A DNA stretch of 64,000 nt from Gyromitra esculenta. Lineage: Eukaryota > Ascomycota > Pezizomycetes > Pezizales > Discinaceae. The DNA lies in NCBI GenBank assembly GCA_038503075.1, contig JBCAML010000002.1:1488001-1552000 (forward strand), read 5' to 3'. Of this stretch, positions 36,361 to 48,300 are shown in pieces; positions within the stretch are counted from its first letter, which is position 1; each line of letters opens with the position of its first letter. A program made the translations under genes and the position numbers. The notes under the pieces were generated by a model. It was not told the origin of the DNA, searched no databases, and was given only the letters and a program-made list of their open reading frames with translations.

Positions 36361-37890
36361 TTCTTATTAACAAACGTAGGTGGGATGGCAGCCATAATGT
36401 TTATTTCATCTTTAATCATTTGTGACTGTATATAAAGTTTGCCTTTTTTTTTCCTTGGGGTCTTGAGGTTTTTTTTTCTGGAGCATCGGATTTTCATTCT
36501 TGAATTAGAGCTAGTACTGGCCATACCGAAAACTTGGAAAGAGTTACTATCATAGACCATACTCAGTGATCACTCAGGAATTGTTTACTCCTTGGTTTAT
36601 TTGGCTTATTGAAGAAACATTTATCTGGGGTAGAGATACATGGACCATTTATTCACCAAGAAACTACGCAGACCGTATGGTGGAAATGCGAACAATAGTA
36701 GGAAATTACATTATAATTGAGTTACACGTCCGTCATTCATGAGGTGTGATGGCACATAAATTGTGATCTTAAGCATAACGATGAGGCTTTTTCTTGAGTC
36801 TTGTTAGCCTCTACGTTTGGTTTGAATCTTAGCGCCATCTCTGCCACCATCTACTAGTATGATTAGAGCTATTTTTATCTAGGAATATTTCGAGTGATAA
36901 TATGTGATGATATTCACATGCAGTACTAATCGTTCTTAGCGCCTAGGCCATCGATGGCCCTGCACTTATCCTTCTTAATCCATACAGCCATAGTTCTTGC
37001 CGTACATGAACTGTTAACTGTGATGCTACGGAAAGGGGAAAAAATATGTCATTTTTTCATGTCACAGAATTCCTCGAGCTCCAGGACAAGGGGGGCACCC
37101 TTCATCATTTTACTTTGTAACCTATATATCACTACAAACTTAAGGACGGACGGAAATGCCTTTGCGAGAAAAATTTCTTCTCATTCTAGATCTCCCCTAC
37201 CCAAATTTACGCGATTAAGGCGGCTTGTCATCTGGATAAATAGATAGATATTTCATTCACGCATCGGCCTCTCATCTTGATTTCATAGATGCATAGGAAA
37301 GCATTCAATTGCTGCTAGAAAAGCATTTTTGTCATATTTCTGGCCACTTGCTTCTCTCTTTTCTGCAGATTAGTACGGCTAGTATGAGTAGAAAATTTAT
37401 TTATCTACTCCACAGAATATCACTCGAAATTTGAGCCTAAAGTCTGTCGGAGAAGCTTCCTAGTTGGGGGGGGTCCTCCGGGTGTAGCTTCGGGGGCAGA
37501 TATTAGGGAGGGACATAGGCTCGAGTCCATGGGCACACGGGGGGCTCTAGAAGGGTGTTGACGAGTATATTGACGAGGGCGCGTAGCCAGCCTGTAGAGA
37601 GTCAAGCAATCGATCTCACTTGTCCCTACTATTCCAACAAAGCCGGACTGATCAAATATCCCACTTATAGGTCTCTAAGAATAATTCGTAAACCCTATAA
37701 GTATGCGATAACATGTCACCTGTTTCTCATTTGTGCTCTAGAAAATAAATTACATGCGAAATCATTCCATTTAATGGAGAGAAAACTCCATGCACGCCTT
37801 CGTTTTAAGTTATGACAGATATAGAAACAAAAACACTATGACATGACTATTGGCAACTCAACGAATTTTTTATATTCCCTATTCTCAGCT
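36361..37890. other. Spacer without supported gene
   Basis: AT-rich; T-runs at 36440-36480. No domain-bearing frame or terminal repeat was recognised. Confidence 0.45.
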
Positions 37891-39739
37891 CTATTTCTTT
37901 TCAGTGGTTGGCGGAACAAGCGGAACGGAACGGTACAGCAAGATAAGTGCAGAGTGGCTCTCCCCTATGGAAACCGTTAATCATCAATTATCACCTTTTA
38001 GGCTGATAAACGCGGAAGATAAAACTTGCCTCCACCAGCCAAAGACTCCACCTTTTCTTGATCAACCTCAGAAACCTTATCGTCATTGAAAAAGTACCAA
38101 GTCTTCCCATCCCCTCCTTCCTTCTTGACATAGCTGCAGTAGTGTCCCGAGTCTGCGCTAGCGCCCTGATGTGTGATAACACCCATTAGGTCATATAGCC
38201 CGCTAGGATTACATCCATCATCTTTAGCAAGCTCAGGGTCCAGCTTATCCTTCAACTCTTTCTCCCAATCCGGTGCGTTCGCATCGTCTGCTGCAACTTT
38301 TATCGCAGCAGCAGATATTTCCGCCTCTTCCTTTGCCTCTGCAGCCTTACTTTGGGCTGACCCAAAGCCGCCAACACCAGCATTGCCGCCAGCAACATCA
38401 TCAGGGCTCGCTGCACTGCGCTTTAGTCTTTTGCGGGCACGTTCGCGGTCCTGAGAATCCTTGCGAAGATCCCGGAGACGGTCACGGACAGGGATCAATT
38501 TGGCACGGAGTTCGTCGGTACAGTATTCCGTTGTGTCCAATTCGAAAGGGAAAGTTACTTTGCGCATGATTTTTGCTTTCTTGTTGATGTCACGTTTCCA
38601 GAAGAAACGGACAAAGTGACACTTTGCGGTTGTGTTAGAATTCTGAAAAAATTGTGCTGATAAGGGTCAGGAATTAGTTGGGTTACTTGCAGTTAGATAT
38701 TTCGGAAGTCGTGTGATTTTGCTAGTCTTTGTGTAAATAGCATCCCGTCCTAGGGTGGGGCTATTCTTTTCGATCTGCTCAGTCAATCCAGCAATCAAGC
38801 CGTCTCGCAGATGATTGATGGACACGCTGATGTGACATTTCAAGTTCACGAATGTCTCGGTAGTCTCGACGGGTGGTTCGTCCGGGGTATCCTCGTCGCA
38901 TTTTAAAGTGGAGACCATGGTTCCAGACAGGTATTTGTCAACAAATGAAATATCATTCGACGATTCTCCACTGATCTTAAGCTTTTGCCGAAGTTGCGTG
39001 ATGATTTGAGAATAACACTCCTCCGCATCTTGCTGAGCATACTGTCCGTCCTTCCCCCTTTGAGCAAATTGGGGGAAAGCAGTGCGAAGAGCGCCAAGGA
39101 AAATCATTGGGGGAAATCCTTCAGTAGTTTGGCCCATCTGCTTATACAAGTCTCTCAACGCTAAGGTCAAATCCGATCCAGCAATTCCTCCCAAGCCAGC
39201 TAATAACGAGCTTGAACCACCAGTCGCAGCTCCAAAGGATGAACTAGCTGGGCCACCACCTTGGTACTTCTGTAGCTCGTCCTGGAGCTCTGGGACAAAT
39301 CGGAGGGTTTGAAGAGTAGAGTTCATATAGCAAGTGTTGCCTAAATTCTGCAACCCAGAGGGGATTGAGCCTGCAAATGCTGCAAGCTGGGCATCTGTCA
39401 TGTCTTCTAAAAATTTCACCTTCTCTTTAGGTGCCTGTACAGTTTTGCCGGCGGGTGTTCCCATCATCATGAAATTTTGTCCTGGTTTCAGATTCAAGGT
39501 AGAGAGATCTGTATCGTCTTTCAATTGGCCACCTTTGATGAGGATTTTTTGTCGTTCGGGTTCGACACCAGTGAGGGAATAGAGTTGATATTTGAAGACC
39601 TCGCCAGGCTGAGTGAGGTCTAGGTCGACCTCATGACGCTTCCCGGAGTGTTTTACGACAACTGAGGAGATAGATATTGTCAGTGCGGGGTGGAGAAATA
39701 AGCAATGAAGATGATGGCTTTACCTGGTATCGAGCTCAT
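37891..39739 (-). CDS. ubp6: Proteasome-associated deubiquitinase Ubp6/USP14
   Basis: This ubiquitin-specific protease binds the 19S particle and trims ubiquitin chains. Exons are 39739-39724, 39661-38691, 38642-38030 and 37964-37891 (557 residues). The ubiquitin-like domain covers residues 6-80. The Cys box (Q-N-L-G-N-T-C-Y-M-N) puts the nucleophile near residue 116, and the His box is D-S-G-H-Y-C-S-Y followed by the WYFFNDDKVSEV block. Exon 1 is 16 nt. Introns 2 and 3 both start with GC (GCAAGT) and end with AG. Intron 3 is needed to reach the conserved C-terminus S-A-L-I-L-L-Y-R; reading through gives a premature stop. Intron 2, 48 nt, has no workable GT alternative: the nearby GT either leads to a stop or leaves a 30-nt intron. 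Confidence 0.93.
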
Positions 39740-40400
39740 CTTGAGGATTTTTGTTATCTTCTTCTATCTGCAAATTCGAGGAGAAGGATGGGAAATCGGG
39801 AGATGATTGAATGAAAGAAGGAATGAAAGATAGAGATGGATGTGGGAGGGGGAGAAGAATCAGAACTGTGACAGAGGAGCAGAATGAAGGAGAGCATTGG
39901 CGGGGTGACATTTGTTGAGCCACCGCCACAGGAGGCTGACAATTGCCTTACTTCCGCGTTGTGGCGTTTGTGCTCCGTGAGATATGTCCCGACAGATAGC
40001 TTAAACTTACGTAGAGTAGAGTAGGACATGCACAGGAACAAAATTACATGTACCCCTTTAGTTAAATACAGCCATTCTAGGTGCTTTCGCTTATACCCGC
40101 GCCTAAGGATCGGAATGGAGGTATTTATTGGCCTAAACTACAATCCCTCCAACTACCATCGAATTGAATATAATATCCCATATCCAACACCCTATTTTGA
40201 ATCTAGACAGGCCAATCCCTCCAAATTCTTGAAAGATATCATGATATTCACATCCTCCTCCAACCATTTCCCTTTTGACCGATAAAAACTTTTGGAAGCC
40301 TGAAGTAATTTTTTTATTTATTTCATACAAGCACAACACGGAAATATTTTCGTATTTCCTCCCCCATCCCAAAGCACCCGAAAAAAAAAGGAAAAGTCGT
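39740..40400. other. Spacer between uS19 3' end and Ubp6 start
   Basis: The 660 bp hold the Ubp6 promoter (purine-rich on plus strand at 39770-39900) and the uS19 3' region; TACATGTA at 40045-40052. No gene. Confidence 0.5.
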
Positions 40401-41173
40401 CTATTTGAGCGGAATAAACCTCGAGGAATGAGTGGCACCGATACCGGGACGACCGTGCTTGACGGGCTTGCTAAAACTCGCACCTGTATCAGCAATCCAA
40501 TCCCCAAATAAAGCACAGAACTCTCCTCCTTTTTACCCCCCCAGATCCACTGATGGAAATACGCACTATGTGATAGAAAACTCTCCTAGGTAGAATCCAA
40601 CCATCTCAGGCTTGATTTCAACCTGGTTAAATTCCTTTCCTGAGTAGATTCCAATAACGGAACCGATCATCTCAGGGACAATGATCATGTCACGGAGGTG
40701 GGTCTTGACGAGATCCGGCTTTTCATTAGGTTTCGCCTCCTTCTTCGCCTTACGGAGCTTCTTGATGAGGCCCATAGGCTTACGCTTCAGACCGCGGTTG
40801 AACCGCCTGCGAGCACGAGCATGAACAAGATCGCGGAGCTCTTCTGACGAGAGGTCAAGGAGCCTATATTTACCCTATTAGAATCGAATGCTGTAGCTGT
40901 GTTCGGAAGTGGGGGGGACGGAACTGGTCAAGGTCGACACCACGGTACGAGAACTTGCGGAAGGTTCTGGCCTTCTTCTTCTCTGTCGTTCAAAACCCTC
41001 CGTCAGCACTTGATCCACCATCCACCATCAATTCTGCAGCAGTTGAAAGAATATCGTACCGGCAGCGTCGACGGGATCCTATTATCAAACTGTTAGCCAA
41101 CAAAAGCTCACCTCAAAAAATTACCTCCTAAAACAATGGATAGCTGGGAACTCACGTATTCGGTATCAGCCAT
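40401..41173 (-). CDS. RPS15: 40S ribosomal protein uS19 (S15)
   Basis: This is a small-subunit ribosomal protein of the 40S head. Exons are 41173-41156, 41078-41060 (19 nt), 40982-40925, 40863-40567 and 40470-40401; phases close to 153 residues, the usual length. Recognisable blocks are [67 protein letters not shown] and the C-terminal [18 protein letters not shown]. Four introns in so short a gene, with a 19-nt second exon, fit ribosomal protein genes of filamentous fungi. Intron 3 has an unusual GTTCCG donor, placed by the conserved D-Q-L-L-D junction. Confidence 0.95.
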
Positions 41174-42066
41174 GTTTGCGATTCGTGTATGTGCGCTTGT
41201 TGGTCGGTATCAAGGGGCGCGATAAGGGTTGTCGTCGTTGGCGTTGGGTTGTTTTCGTGAAGTTTCGTGAGATCAGGATTGAATGTGCGCGCCATCTGTG
41301 GGCAAGGAGAAGGACTGTGCCAGGGCTTATACCCTATGTCTTGGCATTTCCTCCACCAGCGTTCGTAAGTCTTGGCAGTAAACAACAATTATCAAAGCAT
41401 CCCGAAAGGGAACACGTATTTATGACAAACTGCGCATGACGGTTGGGAATACTATCGCGTATCTAGAAGTCGATTCTCGGTGCTGATTGGACTTTGCTGA
41501 TAAACATTTACGTTAAACTCTGGCATGTACCCGAAGCTATTATTTTCTCAAAGCGCACTTGCTGCTTTCTCTAATCTACTGTAGATGACCACATTTAAAG
41601 GGCCCGGGGGGGATAAGTACATGTAATTTTTCTATCCTCACCCGTAGCTTAGGTATCTTAACAAGTGCCTTTTTGTGATGAATACATGTATGTACCCTTA
41701 GTTTCTTTAAGATTATGTTTTGTATTCTCTAGATGCGTTTAATCGAAAATAATTGCAAAACTTGAACGTAGACTTTTCAGAGTTACATGTAGTCACACCC
41801 GTGTGGTGTGGTTTTCCTGGAACAATACATGTACCCATGAGGTCTAAAAAAAAAAGAGGATAAAAGAAGAACTACATGTATGTAGTATAGTACCTATGAT
41901 TCCCGCATGACCACCCACTGTAGTGGTTATTGGTTGGTAGGCACCGGGAATATTAATAGATGGGTTCAACTTAGATAGACGATAAACCATTTGAAAGATT
42001 AGCAAAGTGCTTTCGCTTGAATAAAAGCCTGAACACCAATTACTTCACCACCTTTGGGCATATAAG
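41174..42066. other. uS19 promoter region and TACATGTA cluster
   Basis: No gene is supported. Five TACATGTA palindromes lie at 41618, 41683, 41784, 41826 and 41873. Confidence 0.5.
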
Positions 42067-42468
42067 TCTCACGGTTCAGTCCCTTGTTAAGCCCTTGATA
42101 TCACGAAGGTGAGCGATCTTCTTAGCGAGTCTTAACACGTTCGAGAAGTGCGGTGTTTCTACAAGTTCTACGAGTCTATCTCAAGGCGAGATAAGTGCGG
42201 CGAGGTGAACGGCGACACAATGAGGTTACGAGGTAGAAACGAGATAGTATTTGACAATTACGAGAAGGTAAACGAGAACGTTCTTGGGAAAGAAGAAGAA
42301 CAACGAAAGCGACCAAAATCCTTCCAAATACGCTTTCGATGCACCAACAACAACCCGGCAACAACCGAAACACAAAGACATTATTATAATAACCCGAAAC
42401 CTAACCGAGCAACAAGGAAATTATACAACCATCCGAACCACGACGTATCCCTGAATCAATCCATGAAA
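42067..42468 (-). mobile_element. Gypsy-family solo LTR with TSD ATAAG
   Basis: The sequence starts TCTCACGG and ends CCATGAAA on the plus strand, with perfect 5-bp target duplications ATAAG at 42062-42066 and 42469-42473. It is about 80% similar over its left half to the LTRs at 44880 and 50329, and closer overall to the solo LTR at 51861, including the distinctive 3' portion. No internal sequence is adjacent, so it is a solo LTR left by LTR-LTR recombination. Confidence 0.85.
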
Positions 42469-42940
42469 ATAAGATGTAAAGCCGTTCAGTTAAGGTGAGT
42501 TGACTTTGGAGCATCGAAGCCACTAAGACTCAGTGAAGCTTAAAACTGGGGAAAGTCGGGGTTCTCGCCATCAGAGGCACCTATTCTTGGGATTGGAGGG
42601 CGGCAGAAAGGAAGTCTAACAATCGCTCAAAAGAGAACGGATGAGCTCTTCGTTTTAAGCCGTCCTCATATCATTTAGATATGGCTCACGGAGAAGATTA
42701 GAGTATTTTAAAAGTAGATAAGTATCTTCACAAGGCTACGATAGCGACAGGAGTGGGGTATTTGTGAATTGGTGAGGTATTGCACGCGATTTATGTCACG
42801 TTATTACATTGTTCCTATTAGAAGCTAGAAATTAGTAGCAATAACTACTAGTAAAATTAATCCACCCCATTCGAATTCCTCTATTATTATTATCGTTATG
42901 TCACGATTACAGGCGCGATGCAAAAGGGGGATGTGATTGG
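42469..42940. other. Spacer between solo LTR and hairpins
   Basis: No gene or repeat recognised beyond the downstream TSD copy at 42469-42473. Confidence 0.4.
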
Positions 42941-43033
42941 TACAGCATTTTTACGGTATTCTAAAAAAATGCTGTATTAATTCTGGAGCGCTACGAGATT
43001 TGTCAGCAAATGCAGTAGCGCTCCAGAATTAAT
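42941..43033. repeat. Two abutting hairpins
   Basis: TACAGCATTTTT at 42941 faces AAAAAATGCTGTA ending at 42976. Immediately after, the 19-bp arms ATTAATTCTGGAGCGCTAC (42976-42994) and their exact reverse complement (43015-43033) form a stem with a 20-bp loop. The blocks touch at a shared base. They may be remnants of TA-ended MITEs. Confidence 0.6.
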
Positions 43034-43496
43034 CTAACATTTTCTAAAAATACGGTAGTAGATCCACCCCATTTTTTTGGTACTGTAGTAATTAAACTCT
43101 AACACTACATGCAGATGTACATACATGTAATTATTTTAATATGGTATGCAGTCAAAAAGAAAGTATGAAAAATAGGCACAGAATTCTGAGCAAATTCCTA
43201 CCTCCACATATAGGATGGATTTAAGTATATGTAGTTACATGTATGTGTCTGTTCCAAAAAAAATCATCTAAAAAGGCAAGCTAGCTGTGCATGTAAGCAT
43301 TGGACCTAGCACCACAGATTTTTGAGAGAACCACCCGAGTGGATGTAAAGATCCTAGTAGGAGAAGCACAGTGAACCTAACCAATTTAAGGGGGGTTAGA
43401 GGCATTTTGGATGGATATTAGGGTCACAACACTTGGGGAGTGGCAAATACATGTAGCTCTGGGTGTTGTTGAATACATCGAGAATTTAGAATAGAG
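43034..43496. other. Spacer up to the piggyBac-like element
   Basis: Three more TACATGTA copies at 43122, 43236 and 43448; no gene. Confidence 0.45.
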
Positions 43497-44879
43497 TACT
43501 GTATTATCTCGGCAATAAAGAACTATCCCATCAACCGTAGTAGGTTGGAGCCCGATTGGGCTCCAAATTTTCAGCGCAGCAACAAGTAATATTTATTTCG
43601 AGAAAAAATACAAAAATACCGAATACATTTAGGAAGAATGAAAATCAATAAAGCAATTGCGCTCCACTGTAAGACACAAAGGAAAATCACAGGTTCCACA
43701 CTTCCAGCGGGTTCTTGTCATATCTCGCACTCCTGCAACCTTTTCCTCATCCCTCCGCTTCCACCTGCAGTGAACACAATCTTGCCGCCCATCAATATGT
43801 ACAGGTATATGCTTGCCAGATGCATGACATCGCAGCTTGGGTGTCTTTGGAGTAACGTAACACGGCCGCTTAGTCGTTGGCTCTGGAGAACTCCCTGCCT
43901 GTTTCCGTTTTCTAGAATAAATCTTTTTTGCACCGCCCTTCCAACCAAGAATCATTTCCCATGCAACTTGCATCCTAAAATCTTTATGTGTTATTCCTCC
44001 CATCGCTTTCACCTGCAGGCAGTCGCTATAAATAATATAGGCATTGACAATAGCTGTATCAATAGCCCAAAAAAAAAATAGGGTACCAGGTGCGCCGAGA
44101 AATCATGTGTGTTTCGTAGTAGGACCTTAACTGATCTGCCACATCCACCCCATTCATATGAAAATTATAATCATTGATAGCTCGAGGTATCTCCAGTACT
44201 ATTACCCATTCACCATCCTTCCAAAGCTGAGATTTTCGGACTCCACTGGCATTGGTTGATTTAGGACCTGGCTTTTTGCGTGGCTTCATGACCCCAGAAT
44301 TGCGGCCCTTAACACGATGAATTGTGGTCATTATGCATACTGGCGCACTGTCCATCCACAAAATAACTGCTACGTTGTCCTTTACGACACCAGTCTTGAA
44401 GTGATAGTCCAGTTTCGCATTTTTGGGGACTGCAAGTTCAGAGGGAAATTGTAAGACCGGTACTTCTTACCGCACAGGAAATCTCCAAGAAGCTTTAGAT
44501 AACAATCTAGACGCTATAACCTGCCCGGTTGCTATCCGCAACACAATACACAGGCACAAGTCCTAACTGCTTCTTATGAACCGCTAAAAGATAACCGTAG
44601 GGTTCAAAGTAGGGATCGAGCAAAGTTCCGTGAAGAACTTCCAATAGTAAGGTTTTAATAACTAACGCTGAAGGGCCAAGGCCTTGCTAAGCGAGATCAA
44701 AGTAATTCACAAGTAATAGAGTAAATTGCACGGAAGTAATTTTGCTAGAAACAATATAATATTGATAAGGCTCATTCTTCGTCGCTAATGATCCGACTCA
44801 GAGTTTACATCCACTGCGAGAGTATTTATAATGCCTCCTCTCTACTATGTTTGGGTGTAGTGTGGTGTAGAGGCGCTAA

Positions 44880-45296
44880 TCTCACGGTTCAGTCCCTCGT
44901 TAAGCCCTTCAGTATCCCTGAAGGTGAGCAGTGCTACTTAAGCGAGGTACTAACACGTTCGAGGAGTGCAGTGTTTCTACAAGTTCTACGAGGGGTCTAT
45001 CTCAAGGCGAGATAAGTGCAGCGAAATGGACAGCGACAGCGAGGGTTCTGAGGTAGAACCGAGATAGTATTTGACAGTTACAAGAGAAGGTAAACGAGAA
45101 CGTTGCTTAAGGAAAGAAGGAGAAAAGAGACAAAAACAACCGAAATCCTTCGCTTAAATACCCCGCTTTCCCGTAACACAATCAACAACCCGACAATAAC
45201 CGAAACACAACCGAACTACAATAAGATTATAATAAAAGATCCAAAATCCATAACAACCGTCGCACCAAATCCTAACCCTATCCCTAATCCGTGAAA
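44880..45296 (-). repeat. 3' LTR of gypsy element
   Basis: 417 bp; preceded by TSD GCTAA at 44875-44879. It carries the block CAGTGCTACTTAAGCGAGG near its plus-strand start, shared with the solo LTR at 51861 but not with its own 5' partner. Confidence 0.9.
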
Positions 45297-45381
45297 GTAG
45301 CCCCCCGTCTCAAGCGTGAGCTCCTGCGAACCTTAGAACTGGTAGTAGTCGTAGTAGTTAAAAAGGTATCGAGCGATAGTG

Positions 45382-48300
45382 TCACGAAGATCTTGGCGGG
45401 TTAAGGGTAGGATGAGCATATCCAGTCCATTCAACAAGGTATTGTTGTTGTCCGCGATATACCCGTTGTTCGAGGATTTTCTCAATAAAATATTCCTCCT
45501 GTTCATTAACTACAATTGGAGGCGGAGGGGGTATTATTTGTCCTGGGAGAGGATCATCGGCAGCAGGTTTAAGGAGTGAAACGTGGAAGACGGGATGGTA
45601 CTTGACTGATGGTGGAAGATCAATTTCGTATGCAAAAGGCGATACTATCTTCTTTATCGGATAAGGTCCCATCCATTTCCAGTCGAGTTTTCGAGCATTT
45701 CGAACGGTTCGGATATTCTTCATGGATACGAAGACCTGGTTATTGACTTGATAAGCAGGGGCCGGGGTTCGGTGTTTATTAGTCGAGGTTTCGTGAATAT
45801 CCTGAGCTGTTCGGATTTGCGTTCGGAGGTAATCATACAATTCTTGCATCGTAGTTGCAAAAGTTGAGGAATCTAGACTTTGGGCAGTAGTCGTTGAAGC
45901 AATAATAGAAGTATCGAAACGGGGATGGTAACCATAGTTTGCAAAAAAGGGCGAGACCTTGGTACTAGCTGATTCTTGATTATTGGCAGAAAATTCTGCC
46001 ATCGGTAACCATTTACTCCAGTCTTCTTGTTGATAAGACACATAGGAGCGTAGGTATTGTTCCATAACCGCGTTCAATCGTTCTGTTTGTCCATCGGTCT
46101 CGGGATGGAAGGCTGTTGACATCCTGGCTTGAATTCCTAGACGCTGGCAGAGTTCCTTCCAAAAATGGGCAGTGAACTGTGTCCCTCGATCGGAGGTAAT
46201 ATGTGTCGGTAAGCCGTGAAGTTTCCAAACATGCTGGAGGTAGAGATCTGCGACGTCTCGTGAATTGACAGTAGTGTTGCACGGAATGAGATGTCGCATT
46301 TTTGACAGTCGATCGACTATTACCATAATAGCATCGTAGCCGTTCGATTCTGGGAGGCCTGTCACAAAGTCCATCGAGATCTCTTGCCAGGGACGGTTTG
46401 GAATGGGTAGGGGACGGAGAACTCCTTGGGTTCGTTGGGTAACTGGCTTCGCTTTCTGGCAAATATGGCAGTTGCGTACATATTGCTTAATTGATTCTCT
46501 TATCTTTGGCCAGTAAAAGCTTCTGGCAAGGAGTTCGAAGGTCTTGTCTCGTCCTGGGTGGCCTGCTGCGGGGTTATCATGGTGTCTTCGGATTAATTCC
46601 AAGCGGAGAGCATCCAGGTTGGGGACGTAGATACACCCTCGATAACATAGTCTTCCGTTTTCCTCTGTGCATTCGCTTAAGGTGATCTTTTTTGATTGTT
46701 GATCTTTATTCCTTAGTGCTTTGAGTATTTCTTCAGGAAACTTGTCAGCGATAAATCCTTCTTGGAAAAGTTTCTTTAGGGGGGCATCCAATTCAGCGGC
46801 TTCATTTGATAAAGAAGCCGACAACAAACTTAGCTTGGGATCAATATTTTCCTTCTTTAATACTACTTGGCTTTGGTGGGCTAATCGTTCATCCCCTTCC
46901 TTGGGGAGATCTCCTGATCTCCTAGTGAGTGCATCCGGTTTTCCTCCTTGACTTCCAGGTCGATATGTTATTACAAAATCGAAACGTGATAAGTACTCGG
47001 CCCATCTAGCCTGACGTCGATTGAGTTGTTTAGTGCTCATGAAATATTCAAGATTCTTGTGGTCACTAATCACATCGATCGGGTGCTTTGATCCTTCAAG
47101 CTCTGGGCGCCATTCTTCGAAAACGCGGATGATGGCCAACAGCTCTTTATCGTAAATCTCATAGTTGCATTCCGCCGGGGAATGTTTCTTCGAGAAGAAG
47201 GCCACCGGGTGTAGGACACCGTTATCATCGTACTGGGATAGGACTCCTCCGGACACGAAGTCTGAGGCATCTGTTTCCACAATAATTTTCTTATCTGGAT
47301 CGAAATGGATGAGGATCGGGGCAGTGGTAAAGGCATATTTGAGGTTTTCGAAGGCTATATCAGCTTCGACCGTCTACTCGAAGATAATACCTTTCTTGGT
47401 AAGGGCGGTGAGCGGGGCAGCAAGTTTGGAGAATCCTAGGATGAATCGACGGTAAAAATTGGCAAACCCTAAGAATGCTTGGACATCCTTTACACTCTTT
47501 GGTGTCTCCCATTCTCGGACGGCTTTGAGTTTTTCTTCGTCCATTCTGATACCATCAGGGGTGAGGATGAGACCAAGGTACTTAGTAGTCTGTACCTCAA
47601 ACTCACATTTCTCCTGTTTTAGCAGGATATCGTTGTCTTTGAGAGTTTGGAGGACCTTGCGGACGTGAATTTGATGCTCCGCGAAGGTATCACTATAGAT
47701 AAGAATGTCGTCCAGATAGGCGGTGCAGAATATATCCAGGTATTCCGTGAGGCAATCATTCACAAATCGTTGGAATGTTCCGGGGGCATTTGTTAAACCG
47801 AATGGCATAACCTGGTATTCATAAAGACCGTACCGCGTGCGAAAAGCGGTCTTCCATTCGTCTCCTTTTGCAATGCGCACTTGGTGGTATCCGTCGCGAA
47901 GGTCTAGTTTGGTATACCATTGTGCTTTGGCAAGCCGGTCTAGGGTTTCGCGGATTAGGGGAGAGGTATAACGATCCTTAACGGTAATGGCATTAAGACC
48001 TCGGTAGTCCACACAGAGTCGTAGAGAACCATCAGCTTTTTTGACGAAGAGGACGGGGGATCCAGCTGGAGAGGAACTAGCACGAATAAATCCTTTCTCG
48101 AGATTGTCCTCAATATACTTCTTCAAGACGATCAGCTCTTCTCGGGACATTCCATAAAGGGGTCCGAAAGGGGTATCCTTTCCTTCCATCAGTTGTATTT
48201 TGTGGTCATACGAGCGGCGCGGGGGTAATCCTTGGGCTTTCTTTTTATCGAACATATCTAGAAAGTCATGATATTCCGTAGGGATTCTTGCTCTCCATTC

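Noticed and set aside
38643..38690. GT-AG alternative for Ubp6 intron 2
   Set aside because: The available GT either meets an in-frame stop with the same acceptor or gives a 30-nt intron with an earlier AG, too short to splice.
45103..45294. Identical 63-codon frames at 45103-45294 and 50549-50740
   Set aside because: They are the two LTR copies of the gypsy element, not a duplicated gene.
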